Position numbers and translations under genes: made by a program | Shown: one piece after another, positions 1 to 13,205 of the stretch | Position numbering within the stretch: the first letter of the stretch is position 1 | How the letters are laid out: the number at the start of each line of letters is the position of its first letter | The notes under the pieces: model-generated | Seen by the model: the letters and a program-made list of their open reading frames with translations, nothing else | Database searches by the model: none | Told to the model about the DNA's origin: nothing | Origin: Nymphaea colorata | Lineage: Eukaryota > Streptophyta > Magnoliopsida > Nymphaeales > Nymphaeaceae | Direction of reading: 5' to 3' | DNA: 64,000 nucleotides | Assembly: GCF_008831285.2 (NCBI RefSeq) | Contig: NC_045144.1 | Location: forward strand, 23,823,716 to 23,887,715

Positions 1-650
1 AGGGACCATTCCAACAGTAACTGGCAGCAGTTCATTAAGCCTGCGCCATCTATAGCCCCTCCCCACCTATTGTGGATTTATGTCAAGGAAATTATGAAGC
101 TCTTGCTACAGAGACGGACAAAATGGAGCCATTAATGCTGCACCATGCCACCCTGTGGAAGATCTTCAGCACACTGTTTTCCGGAAACCGTGGACATGAG
201 AGCCGCCGGCGTTTCATAATTAAGCGTTTGATCCAAACTGAGTCAAAACTAGAAGTTTCTCCATTCGGGATTGCCTGACAGATAGGGGCTGTTGTCGTAA
301 GGCATTGTTGTGGCATCGTTTGGAGCCATTGATCTCGAGTGGGTCCTCTCGGGCATGAACAGTCGCTCTCTGTGCCTGTTGGCTGGTTTCAAGGAACTGC
401 TGGCGGTCAGGCCACCGGTTTTCGAAGTCGGACGACTTCGTTATGGCAGTGTGGCCTTACCATCCGGTTGTCTTGCTATACTCGCGGCGACGTGTGTCCC
501 ATGGCACTACACAAATTATATTGTTTCCGATGGAACTTTTGCAGAATTTTCTTTTTGAAGAACGGATATTGTTTTCGAAAGGAATATGAAGTTGCTTTCG
601 TATTTGACACATTTGGAGAATTGGGGGATGAAACAGATCAGGTGTGATTA
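1..650. other. Less AT-rich stretch with short unrecognised ORFs
   Basis: This end of the window is visibly less AT-rich than what follows and holds several overlapping short open frames (72-278, 310-558 and 339-647 on +, 92-316 on -). None matches a family I recognise, and there is no clear start context or splice pattern. It may be the tail of a gene lying outside the window, or part of a transposon. A poly-T run at 689-707 follows it. Confidence 0.25.
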
Positions 651-3474
651 AATATCCAACTTCAATGTGACATGTGCTTTCACACTCAATTTTTTTTTTT
701 TTTTTTTGGCATTTGAAGTCCGTATTTGATTTAACTATAAAATAAATTTGTTTCGGATATATAATGTTCTTGTGACTTCACGAAAGGACGGATAAGACTG
801 CAGGATCCGTTAAGTGCAGACAGTTGGTAGGATGGATTCATTGGGCCTGAGAACACTTATAGGTTAAGTTGGTTGCCTGTGTGGGGTAGACCTGTCCTTG
901 GATAAGCTTTATAGCTAATTCAAAATGATAGTCACGAAAGGATATGAATTGATCCTGCTTCGGAATCCAGAATTTTGACCAAAACCCAACCAGATTTTGA
1001 TTGCACCTTGGTGGAGCTCAGATTAACATAGAACTTTAGAGTCACGGTTCAGTGACTATAACAAAGGAAAACGTTAGAGTCACGGTCTAGTGACCAACCA
1101 TCCATTTGTTTTGGATAAGCGAACCAATTTAGATGATTGAGAGACTTTGGATAGACAAAGTATGTGTGTGTGTGTGATTTTCCTACCTGAGTGAACAGTG
1201 GCTCTAGTTATTTAGAGTCACCAAGCCACCTAACCAAAGCCATTCATTTAAAGCAGACAGATGGTTGAGAGAAATACATAAAAAAAAATGTGCAAATTAA
1301 TATTAGATGGAGAAAATGTCTATCACATTTTTCTCCTTATTTTTTTCTTCACGATTCATCATGTGAGATTGAATAGTACAGATAAAATAGCTAGGTAACT
1401 CTAAAAAGTTATAGTCACCATTTAATTTTCTTATGTAATATATATATATATATATATATACATAAAAGAATAGGCCGTTCTTAAAAAAAAAAAATCTCTG
1501 GCAACATCTTTATTGGGAAATACCTTCTTCAATTATCGGATTCCAGCCAAACCAAATGTGACTAGAATTTAAACTCAAATTATTGACATGTAACTGCACT
1601 CCTAACCATGAAAATAAATAAATGTTATGTAGAAGGAAGTGATTGTTCAATACAAAACAAAACATAAAACAGAAAGTGTCTGCTGTCAAGCTAAGGCACT
1701 GGATATATATGTAATTTTTTTCTCAAGGACAGCTCCTAACTAGCAAAGAAAATTTGTTTTTCTGCATGTTAGAGATCAGCCAGAGTAGAATAAAACACCT
1801 AAAAAATGGCTTAGGTAACAAACACAAAAACAAGTCAAATAACAGCAAAAAAAGAAAAAAAACAACAATAGCAACAACAATAATAATAAAATCTCAACTA
1901 TGAAATTTCCAATTATCCTCCAGCCAACACAGACATGTACATGTTAAAAAGACCCTCGACTAACTAATCAACAACAAAACATGAAGAAAATATAATTAAT
2001 ATAATAAAGTAAACAATAAAAACCCAAGATTATGAAACACAAATTATACATCATGCATGCAAAACCTAAACTAGCGCACAATCTATTATTAAATTGCCTA
2101 CTAAGGAAAAAATTAGATTATGGAACAAGCTAATTGAACTACTAATTTAACATAAAATTGAAACTTTGATTGAAGAGAAGCTAAAGTTTCACACATAACC
2201 AGATGGACCAATTTCGTCAATATCACTAGTTTTGGCCAACGGTTCCAAATAGTCGTCGATTTTTCTTCTTTTCGAAAACAACATTCAAACTTAATTTGCC
2301 TAATCTATTTTCTATTCCAATTCAAATCAAAATAATGGAGAAAATGTAATGAATATGCTGGCCATATGGAAGAAAATAGAATTATAAAAGTAAACTAAAT
2401 TCATGAAAAAATCAATTCTTTCTCTACTAACATTCGTGAAATTGATCCCTATAATATGTTGGTATTTCTTCTTGAGTTCCAGACAAGAAAAGAATGAATC
2501 TCAAGTTGTTATGTATGTTGCTCAAGTTTAAAAAAATTCTTCTTTGCATTCTGTAGAAATACTCAAAACCAACTAATTTGGATTCATCAAGGGAAATGAG
2601 GAAATAAAAAAAAAAAAAAACAAGTCAAACTTTATTTGGGGATTTGAAGGTAGAGAAGGTGAGACAAGAGAAGGCTGCACATTTTGAAATGGGTGAAAAT
2701 TGAAGAAACTAACACCAAATTTTGGCTGTTTATAGCTCTAAAATCCCCAATTCTATGTTTTGTGACAATTTGAATAAGTATTGTTAAATCAATTGTGTTT
2801 TCAAATGAACTCAAATACTCTAATCTATTCAAAATAGGGCTGGTACATAGGAGACAGATTCCTAGTATTTGGACACTGGACTCCATCTTAGCTTGGAGTC
2901 CTCTGGATCTATGAAGAAAATTACCAATTTGCAGCTAGATTCCCTCAAGGCTTTGTTTTGCTCTAAATCACTCATTTTAATTTCGATTTTGTTGCAACTA
3001 GAACTAAATTCATAACAGTTAATACAATACAGAGATGGATACTAGATATTAAAATAAGGGTGATTGTGGTGTTTAAGTTTTATTATGAATAACACAATAA
3101 CAAACATATCACAGACGTGCTTTATTCTGCAGATCAAGTTGGAAAGCATTTACAATCTATATACTTAAAAAAGGAGACTCACTAATCATGGCAATCATGC
3201 TTATGGTGTCTAAGTTTTAGTATGTGTATCATGATAGTAAGATACAAAATATATGCTGCACAAACTTGCTATATTCTACTATCAAGGTAGCAATTGCTGC
3301 AAACTATATGGTTCGACCCATTCAGCACTGGTTGTAGCAAATAAATCGTTTTGTTGTAGTGTTCACAAAGGAAGCTCACAAATTCACTAGTTATCTAATT
3401 TTCTCTTCTCTGGTGGTTGGATCCCCACATAGTGGTTAAACCTTATAGCATTAATAAAATGTTTTTGTCGATAT
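651..3474. other. AT-rich noncoding stretch
   Basis: I see no gene here. It contains a (TA)n microsatellite near 1,438-1,460, several A- and T-runs, and a loosely repeated segment near 3,060-3,290 in which similar phrases recur about 130 bases apart. At 3,352-3,360 the bases TTTGTTGTAGTG read in reverse as CACTACAACAAA, which looks like a single CACTA-type transposon end; I found no partner end. Confidence 0.5.
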
Positions 3475-3572
3475 TTTCTTAAATTGTGTGGGTTTTATAT
3501 TATTGAACAAATTTGGTTAATTTCTTAAATTGTGTGGGTTTTATAATATTGAACAAATTTGGTTAATTTCTT
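3475..3572. repeat. 46-bp tandem duplication
   Basis: A 46-bp unit beginning with TTTCTTAAATTGTGTGGG is present twice in a row, followed by the start of a third. The copies are almost identical, differing by a small TATT/AATATT change, so the duplication is fairly young. Confidence 0.85.
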
Positions 3573-5130
3573 CAAAATCTATCAAAATTTTGAAAAACAT
3601 GCTCAAATTATCATAAGGGGCAAACTGAACTTTTAAATTAGATTAACTTGGAAACTATATTTGACTTACTCTAGGTTAGACATAGCTGGCTAGAATCCTA
3701 AAAGGATAATTTTAAGTAATGGAGTTAGGTCAACAATGAAGTGTGCAACCAAGTGGTTGCTATAAAAAATTGGCATGCAGTCAGTCAATTGTTCCTATGT
3801 AGGAAAAGACATGCAGTGCACTAACTTTTTGTGTTAAATAGCAAGAGCAATAAGTTTCTTATGTTTTGTGCATGGCACACTATATGGAGGATATATTTGT
3901 CATTTAAAAAGCCAAGTAACATTATCAATTTAAAAAACAATTATCTATTGAAAACCATTACATTGATATTTCTAAATTAAGGTAGTCAAATCTGTAATGT
4001 TGCTTGGGAAACCTATCATGAAGCCAATTCTTAGTCCACCCAAGACATGTTACTGGAAACCTAAGAGGATATATCAACTAAATTGGTCCAATTCATTATG
4101 ACATTTTAGCAAAATCTCTTAATCAAATGTGTCATCCATTGTACGTCTAAGAAGTATTTCATGCTATCACCGTTCATGATTAATGAAATATCACATTGAT
4201 GAAAAGTACAAATGGATTCTTCATGAATTCAGAGTTTAAATCCCTTGCTTAGGTTGCTTTTTTATAAAGATGAAGGGTCCAAGTTGCACAAAAATCCAAG
4301 TCAAAAGGAACAAATTACATACGTTTTGGTGATTTAAATCTACTTTGTAGGTGGATCAGGATAGAAAACGACACTGAATTGAATATTATGGATTTTAGAT
4401 CAGACCAAGACTTTTTACACTTCCAAGAAAGTTGCATACCATTTCTTTAGGTGAATTCAAGCAAGTTTCCACATTTTTCTATCTTAAATGCTCTAAAACA
4501 GCAGCCATGAAAATTGTCCACCTCTACCGTTCTTCTTCTTTCTTTCTATGTTCAGCCTTCTTTGGGGTGCTATGTGTGATTATTGTGCATCTTCTCATCT
4601 CCTTCCTAAAGTATGGTTCTCCACAAGAATGTGATTTAGTGTTTGCTAATGACCGAGCATGATTTTTCTTCACCTTTCTTTCTCTCTAGTCTCAAGTCAA
4701 TTGAAGTGTTGTATCTCAAAGGCTTGAAAGCAAAGTTTGGGATGCATAGAAGTGAAGATTCCAAGTTGGTGGACCAACAGAATATAGTGTCTGCAATATT
4801 CTCTTTCATCTTTCTCTTTAGTTATGGTTTCAATTGCTGAGTGAGTACAATAGAATAAGTGTTTTAAGTTTGTTTTCCAATGTGTTTTTTTGTTTTAGTT
4901 TGGCTTTTGCTTTACTATCATTGAAACATCATTGGGCATGATGTTGAGAACTTTGATGCTAGAGAAGCTACATTTTGTTGATCTATAGAACCACAATTAT
5001 GACAAGGCACTACTATTGGACAAACATCAAATATAATCAGTCAAACATAAGCCCATATTGCTAATATGTGGCATTGTTTATCCTACCAAGGACATGAATT
5101 TCAGTCAAAACCTTAATGGCTAGAAGACTT
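3573..5130. other. AT-rich noncoding stretch
   Basis: Short overlapping ORFs at 4,432-4,840 resemble no known protein. No RNA gene, repeat array or transposon terminus is evident. Confidence 0.4.
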
Positions 5131-5510
5131 TGTAACATCCTAAAAGTTTAGTCTTATATCTAAGGTTATGGGGAATTTTTTGATATTTATAAAAAGTGGT
5201 TGGTTGTCATTGTTCCTAACCTTTTGGGGCTGAAACTGAAATTACTAGGGTGCAGGTTGGGATCTACCGAATTAGGGGTCCAAGCTCGATGTCGGTCTGG
5301 TCGTTAAAGTGATATGAGAGCACAATCCAACAATTGGACCTAGGGTCCCACATGTGCCGATGTGTGTGCCTTAAGGGGTAATGGAGGTTGTTAAAGTGGT
5401 TGGTTGTCTTGGGTTCCTAGCGTTTTTGGGTTTGGAATCAAAACTGCTAAGGGGTGGGTTGGTAGCCATTGAACCAAGGGCCCAAGCCCAATGCGAGTCG
5501 AGTCGTTACA
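5131..5510 (+). mobile_element. Very small LTR-type element (TRIM/SMART-like)
   Basis: The element opens with TGTAACATCC and closes with GTCGTTACA, typical LTR-type termini. Two related segments, about 5,131-5,309 and 5,389-5,510, share the phrase GTGGTTGGTTGTC and the end GTCGTTA; the second lacks about 60 bp near its start. Directly after the first lies TGATATGAGAGC (5,310-5,321), a 10/12 match to the plant initiator-Met primer site TGGTATCAGAGC. A purine-rich stretch (5,373-5,387) precedes the second copy. The order LTR, primer site, short core, purine tract, LTR fits a TRIM or SMART: a miniature retrotransposon without coding capacity that relies on other elements. Flanking bases GACTT and AACTC are not a good target duplication, so exact ends are uncertain. 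Confidence 0.5.
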
Positions 5511-7385
5511 AACTCACTGACAAACTTCAAGCAAGTTGAGTCAGTTTTGACATAAGGTGTTGCTTTCAGAATACAATTACATGAACCTTACTAACATGAT
5601 CTATCAAAAAAGAAGAAAAAGGGGAAAAACCAATAGAAAAACATCCTTATTGCATGTTCACTCAATTGACAATAATGACATACCAAATTTGTGGGAAATT
5701 TTGTAAGTGTGTGGCTCTATTTCCCATGCAACATAAAATGAAATAGTTAATAATATATTTCCAACAAAAAAGTTGGATGAAAATCTCAAACTCAATGATC
5801 AAAATTTACCAAATTGAGTTCACTCAAAATCTCCAAGATGAGAACAAACCAACTACACTTGATTGCTTCTTTCTACTAACTTTGTTGGAATGCATTGATT
5901 CATGTACGAGTTTCCAAAGTCATTTGTATAGGTTATGTGCTTGACCTGTAGGTTATAATTTTCTGTATGCATATTCTTTCTTCTCTCCCATTAGCGTTGC
6001 ATTCGAAATTCACTTGATCCCTTTTCAACTTTGTTTGGCTCGAATCGTGATGATATTTCTTTCAAAGTTTTGGAATCTATACACTATATCTATCATCTAA
6101 TTAATGTATTCATGGGATTTATTGCATCTTATGTTCAACTTTTAATAACCAATGTGGTCTAGGCTGCATTTCATTGATAAGTATTTGAAGAATAGTTACA
6201 TTTTAAAGGTTTTTGCAATTTTGTTTTGCAATCATTTATGTGAAACTACATTTATTGGTTTAGTAATTATTAACTAAAAAAGATTGTAGATTCACAAGCC
6301 TGAGGTCTAATAACATTTTATTTGATGGTAATTCTTGTATAAGATTTGATGTGTAGAAGGCAATAGTGTCAAAAGAATTGACTAGCATGACTTGAATAGT
6401 TAGTATGCTGGTATATATATGTGATTACCGCTACTAGTGAACAATTTCTTTTCTTCAATAACAATTATGAAAATTCTATGGTCCAACCTCTAGGAATGCA
6501 GTGCGACTGCCATGGTTTACCCGCTGGTAGATGGCAGGTCACTGGTTGAATGCCATTGGCTCTCATCCTTTGAACCAACAAGCATGAGAAATGAGCACGG
6601 AACCTGATGGGCTGTCAGGTACTTGACCTCAAATAGGCTGCGCTCAGTCTCCATTTGTATCCCTCATGCTGACCCACACCTAGGCTCCGGCTGCACTGCA
6701 CTTGTCCGGCCTGAGTATCGAGGGCCTGGCCTGGCTCTCTCACCGTTATTCTTTCCCTACAAGTTTCAATTTTCTTCCTCTCTGTGACTCTCTCTCACCG
6801 TGGCCATCACGGTGAATCGTGACAACTGTGTTCCACTAGATCACCAGCACTAGATTAGCCGATGCCATCTCATCTCTCTCTCTTTCCATCTTTCTTGATG
6901 CCCTTTTCTGGTGTCATTGGGTTGGGCTAGCCTAGCTTGGCCCGATGCCTAGACCTACCAATAAGGGGAAGCAATGCACTAGTTGATGCAAGCATCAATG
7001 TGGCACCAATACAATTTTGCACCTTGGGGGACGGGGAAAGAGGGCGGTTCACTTCTCGTTCTGGGCACTAGAATGAAATACTCCTCCCACTCATCCAAGT
7101 CCTATATTTGATAAAAAACAGTTCCATTATAATGAGAGTATATTGTGCACCTATATAGTTGTATCCCTAGCATAGAATCATGTTAGCACGTGACAAATAG
7201 TTGGTAGGCAACCACTGTCAAAAGCATTTCCTATTAAAGGCATAACCCTGAAGTTCATTTGCATCACATAAGTGTAGGAACAAAAACAACGACGTTGAAC
7301 TTTATGCCGAAGGTTGTATGCTATAGGCAAGGATCCAAGAGTTATTGAAAGTCCTCTCTCAAAATTAGGAGTTGCTACCTAGTTT
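5511..7385. other. Noncoding stretch, partly less AT-rich
   Basis: No gene is recognised. The part from about 6,490 to 7,080 is richer in G and C, with short CT-rich runs, and may be a transposon remnant, but I could not identify its ends or family. Confidence 0.4.
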
Positions 7386-10300
7386 CACTACCAAGAAAGG
7401 GAGTTTTACTAATGTAAAACAAACATTAGTAGTGATGAGAAAGGCATAAATAGAACTATCAGTAATGCAAAGCAAGCCATACTGAAGGAAATGACACTAA
7501 TGTTTTTGCTAATGAAATGTGTAACATCCCAGATAGTAGGTGTATGTAGAATCGCCAACACAACTTGGGATGGGAGGTCATTTGGCAAAGCTGGGGTATA
7601 GCCTTCTCCAAGGGTTTTACGATTGAAAATTTGCTTGATTAAATTCAAATCACAACATACATGGTTTCGTGCTAAATTCCATGATTAGTGCCTTCTTCTT
7701 TTTTTTTTGGTACATGTTGGCATATTTGATTTGGGAAAAAATGACTTGGTTTGAGTGTTTCCACAAAGCCCCTACCCCCAGTTTTTCTCACTGACCCTTA
7801 AGGGCTAGTTTGATGTGTTGCTTTTGCCCCAAATTTTTTGTTTGATGATTATCATGTTCTATGCATTTGCACATTTAATTTCATGAGAAATGCCTTAATT
7901 TAGGCATTTTTATGATGTCCCATGCTCCTAATTTTCGCAAGGACCCTTTTGGGGCCAATTTAACATGTAATGCAGCACACTATCATGACTTATATGACAA
8001 ATTGGGCTAAAAAGCCCGGATGGATATCTTTTAGCTTGTTCAAAATTGGCTATCACCGACGGCCTATCTTTAAAGGCAGGTGCAAGTAGGCCATGACTTG
8101 GCTATGGCCATCTTGGGTCAGCCACACATGCACACTTGGATTATGTTTATGTTTTGTTTTGCATGATTCCACGTGTCCAGTATACATTTTGACGTCTATG
8201 TCCTCACCGGCGAGATTACTAGATATGGCGAATGGGAAACACTATGTGAGCACAAATTGTGTTTATGGTTACAGTTTAGATATGAGTTATGTTGTCATGT
8301 GGTATTGAGTCGGTTTCCATCTGATATTAGAAGAAATCGAGTTTCCTTGTTTATACGGCATGCGAGCTGTTAAATGACCTTAGTTTGTGCCAAATATCAT
8401 GATATGGTATCAGATGAGCACTAACAACATTGCACACATGCTTGAATGTCATTCTCTATGAGCACAATGACTGTGCTATGCTTGTGAGTGGACCTCTTTG
8501 AAAGGTGTTGCATTATGACTCGGGTGCCGATAAACTGGTGCGAGACCAGTGCTTGTGTAGATGTGATTTCAGGCCTATAAATCTTATTGTATGATGTTGT
8601 ACGCCAATTGTATTATACATTTTCCAATGCATTTTTATTGAATATTCTGAAATGAGCCTAAGCACAAGATGAGCGGCCAAAAGGCCGGTTATACTGTGAA
8701 TGACCTTTATAGACTAAATGCCAGTCAAGCTGATTATTGTAAAAGGGTTTAAGAATAGACTATATTATAAAGTGCTTCTCACCCAGGCTGATTGCTGGGC
8801 ACCATGTTTTATATCATTCTTTTCCCATATTTTTAGTTGTGGAGTCGATATGTAGGCAATGACCTTTTATGTAGGTACAATGTTTATTTATTTATATGTA
8901 TGTTTTGGGTTTGACCACCAGAGTATAAAGCACATATATGCTTAGACAAATTGAGCTGTGCCCCAATTACGCAGGCAATTATTATACAATATTATAGGAC
9001 AGGTCGTGCCCTTCACCAATTATGAAGACAAATTGAAGCATTATGCACGATTCCCATCCGCTGCACTATGGGTTGTCAATAAAGGTAGTTGTTAAATGGC
9101 ATTGCCACAACAAAATGTGCATGTATCAGTGAAGACAGCTATTAATGACGCTATTTCACATTAGCAAAACGATAAAACCACATTACGAAAACTAGTGCAT
9201 AAGATTCAGTATTTGCTTCTTTTACTTTAAAAAGTGTGTTAGTAATGGTATAGACAACTAGTAACACGATTGCATGCATCACTTGAAAAAGTGTGTTCAT
9301 CACCATTGTAGGCCTATAGCAATAGCTGTTCCATCGTGATAGTGATTGCTACATCTTTCCTTTTTTTTTTATTGAAAAAAACTCCTCATAAAGCAAACGT
9401 TTGTAAAATTTTTATGTATCAAAACTTGCACGATTTTTTAATATCGTTAATTTCTACACTGCATCTCTTCAATTCAAAGCCTATGGAAATGATACAAAAG
9501 GGAAATAAAAGGCTATGTTTTCATGATCCCACTTACTCAGTGAACACTTATTCTAGTACCTCGTGCTTTACAATTCCTAAAAACTATAACAGAAATTTAA
9601 TGCAGCAGGACATTAGGATCCTCCTCCACCCAATGAAGTTAAGTACACCAAGATGTTGAGCTTTTGCAAATCTAGAAAATTTTCCAAATTAACATTAAAT
9701 ACTGCAATTGTTTTGCTAACTTCTCAATTACATCCAAATTAAACCCAAGAAAATGTCCATGCTAGAGAAACAAGTGTATTTTGACCTGAAAACCATCACC
9801 TCTTTTGGTGATGCTAAAATGTGCAACCTACATTTCATACAAAAACAAATTAATCATAAAATACAAGAACATAATCTTTTACCCAGCTATCAATAGAAAG
9901 GACCATGGATGAAATCAAAACGTTGGAACTGGACAAATCTCCAAGGACATATTAAATAGGAAAATAAAACACAGAAGATGGTAATAGTATTCTTTAGAAA
10001 GCTACCGAATATCAGAATGACCTTGAAGTGCTGACAAGTAAGTTGGAAAAAGAATTACTTTCAAATACGTCATATATGATGGATCACAAACGACAATGAT
10101 TTCCTTTACTTCATGCGCATCAGCAAAAGTGTAGAAACTGCATTTCACAAGCAGAATGTTGACGAGGTCCACTTTTTGTGTTACTAAAGACCATAGCATG
10201 CCACACCATCAATGATACTAAAGTATTCCGAATACTAAAGAGCATAGCAAGAATTATCAATGGTGTGACAGACCATATCGAAGCTGTCCTTGATGTGACA

Positions 10301-10793
10301 AATGTCTGTCACGAAGAACCATACTATCAATGATGTGAAAGCTCGTGTCACTAAAGACTATTGATAGGCCAACCCACAATATCTTTTCGCATCGCTGAAG
10401 AAGATATCCATATAAGGCTAAACCACAGTCATACGAAGTCTGTCGCATCACTAAAGGCCATAGGCATCAGATAACAGGCTAAGGCATCCATGAGATGAAA
10501 TCGTCTTGTGTTACTGAAGATTAGCGGGCCGTTAATTGTGCTGGTCTTTGTCGAATCAGGAAAAAACTACTCAACTGTGACACTATGTGAAGTAGCATGA
10601 GCAAAGATTGAGCGTCACTGATACAACCTCCTTGTGCATTAAGGAATCTTGTTCATTGCCGACACGACTTGCTTGTACTGCAGTATGATGTGTTTTAGTG
10701 ACATTTACTTGTTTTGCATCAGTGAAAGTGACACTTTTAGTGATGCTTTCTTTTTTTGGTGTCAGTAAAGTGTGTTTTCTTAAAGTTGTAGTG
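7386..10793. mobile_element. Probable non-autonomous CACTA (En/Spm) transposon
   Basis: The left end reads CACTACCAAGAAA at 7,386. The right end (TTGTAGTG, ending at 10,793) reads in reverse CACTACAACTTTAAGAAA. Both share CACTAC and AAGAAA, the hallmark of plant CACTA ends. Many short subterminal motifs of the type GTGTCACTAAAGAC or TTTAGTGATGC lie inside the right end (about 10,000-10,790), with fewer on the left (ACTAATG, TAGTAGTGATG). Such arrays bind the transposase in this superfamily. No transposase is seen in the 3.4 kb, so it would depend on another element. Flanking triplets TTT and CTC do not match, so the two ends could belong to different or decayed copies. Phrases near 9,060-9,340 resemble further subterminal sequence. 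Confidence 0.55.
10001..10793. repeat. CACTA subterminal repeat cluster
   Basis: Recurrent short phrases, on both strands, of the form (T)CACTAAAG or TTAGTGA appear roughly every 40-70 bases, for example near 10,180, 10,350, 10,450, 10,515 and 10,735. This clustering next to a CACTA terminus is the usual subterminal architecture and explains why this sequence looks repetitive without a fixed period. Confidence 0.6.
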
Positions 10794-13173
10794 CTCTCAA
10801 ATTGACTTGGCTAAGATTCTAAAGTGAAATAAGCGGCAAAAGAGTTTAAGCTCACTGTCCTTGTCTATCTTAGGCAAGACCTTTGTGATCCATCTTTTCT
10901 TGGGTAAGTGACACATTTTTCATTTCATGATATTAATTATCATAAATTGGCAGTAGCAGTTCACAAACCTTACTGTAGCTCCAGAAAATATAATATCATT
11001 ATGGCATAACCTTCTGACACTAAGGTCAATATAATATATTTTTTTTGTATAAAGTTTTTGTAATTGAGAGGTTTGATTTAGTTAAAAGTTCTCTCTTTTT
11101 CTGAAGCTTTTGTTATCAATAAACATGCATATCTTATATACAATAGTTTCGACTTTTCTTTACCACGGACTATGTCTGTTTCAGCACATGTCGTACCAGA
11201 ACTTGGGCTTCCAAGCAGATCTTTGCATGTATAGTGTGGTACTAATTAAGAACAGAGGGCACGACCACATATGGTTTCTTAGTCGAAGTGCTGAGTTGGG
11301 TAATAAAAGGTAGATCATATATGTGGTTTCATTGGAGACACTTGTGCAGTACAAACACAAGTATATATAATTCTTCTGTGCTTAATTAAATTCAAGGCGG
11401 TAGCAAGTCATGTCATATACTGCCTTTTGGTGTGTGTGTGTGTATATATAGTACAATGCAAAAAAATGAATAAGCTAAAGCTAAAATGGCTATCAAATCA
11501 GTTGGTGATTCTAGTGACAAATTGTTGTTTCCATGGTTAATTGGCTGTACCTGAAATGGCATTGTTATCAAATCATTGCATTTCTATCATGTCAAGTTAA
11601 TCAAGACAGGTTGTTCTGTTTATTGTCTGGTCATGTTTCAAACATTTCTATAGGTTTAGTTTTGCGTTAAAATTTTCATCCCTTCTTTAATTTTCACGAG
11701 GTTCAAACGCAAAAACCAGTACTTCTAGAAGTCAAAGCAAACTTCAATGCAGCGGGGACTGGAACAACAAGTCCCACCATACTAGACCGTATTGGAGTAG
11801 TATGCAGTTCACATCATTAAGTTCGTAAATAATCAGCAGGTTCTTCGATACAATACCTTTTTCTTGGATAAAACACAAAAACCAGACCCATGCATTAAGT
11901 TAGCCGTCTTCTTTCTTGTGTGTGTGTGTATGTGTGTATAAGGATTTTCTCCTGTCTAGGATGAACTTTAAATTTATAACAGGAAGAATATATATGATAA
12001 TTAATCCGGCTGTATTGTTACATTAAGTTTTAGTTTTCGCACCAGAGAGTATACATGCATGAAGCGCACACATTCGCTTGTGTTGGCCGATATTGAATCT
12101 TGTATTATTACGTCCTTAAACAAAATTAAATATATAATATGAATTTCTTTATAGAAGTGTTCTTTACAATTTTAAGGATTCAGAATTCGGCATCATATCA
12201 ACTTCTATTGGCTTATAAATCCCATCTATTATTGAGAAATAACTATTTAAGTTAATATCTCTACTTTGTTTCTTATCAAACGATACCGCGAAACGGTATG
12301 TATCCATCAGTAATGTATTTCAGCTAAACTGAGCACCCCATCCAGACACACAGAGGCACAAAGACTTTAGGTAGATTTGGCTGTCCAATGGCTGTCCAGC
12401 AAGTTCACCTATCTTTTAGCTGGTTTTCAAACCAAAACCATGCATGTGCCAAGGAAAAGCAACGAAAATCTGATGTGTTGACTCTTATAAAATTTTTGAC
12501 GGACAGCCTTACTATTTCTGCTTTTAAAATTTAATATTTAATTTAACACTCAAAATTTTCATGACTTTATTTAATTTATTCCTAATTTTCAGACATTATT
12601 GAACATTATAAGAAACTGGTAGGTACCAGACCCTTAGTTACTGGAGTCCTCATCAGGAATCTTCTGGGTTATTGATTTTTCTAAGATGAATGGTTGAGAG
12701 ACAATCAAGGATAAAAAGTTGTTAATTAATGTTAATGAATAAAATATCCTATCTCATTTTTTCTCCTTAATTTTATCCAGCCATTCAGATGCCTCCAGCC
12801 TCTCACACATGCAGCTTGATGATCTGACCCCATGCATGAGGATGGATGGCTGGCTGGCTGGAGGATTTCAGCTTCTTCTTCTTCTTCTTCTCATTCTCTC
12901 TTTCTCGCTCTCTTGTCTCTATATATATATATATATGTCAATTCCTTCCGTTTTACATATATATAAGCTATGGATCATCCCATGCGAAAGAAGCAAAAAC
13001 TAGCCATTAATATAGAGAAAAAGGGCTTCTGGTTGATCAGTACAAATTTTAAAACAATTCAGATGTTTACAAAATTGAGGACATTGCATTGACGGGTCTT
13101 TTTTGCATACTTTATATATATATATATATGCATGGACACCTACACACTCAAACGCCTACTTTATATATATATA

Positions 13174-13205
<32 letters not shown>

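Noticed and set aside
5131-5309. Cassandra-type element with a 5S rRNA segment
   Set aside because: The TGTAACA-type LTR start fits, but the internal promoter words of plant 5S rRNA are absent.
6480-6560. tRNA-derived SINE (possible B box GGTTGAATGCC)
   Set aside because: The B-box match is weak, no convincing A box at the right distance, and no A-rich tail or target duplication was seen.
7519-7640. Second LTR starting TGTAACATCCC
   Set aside because: No matching end GGGATGTTACA or second copy was found nearby.
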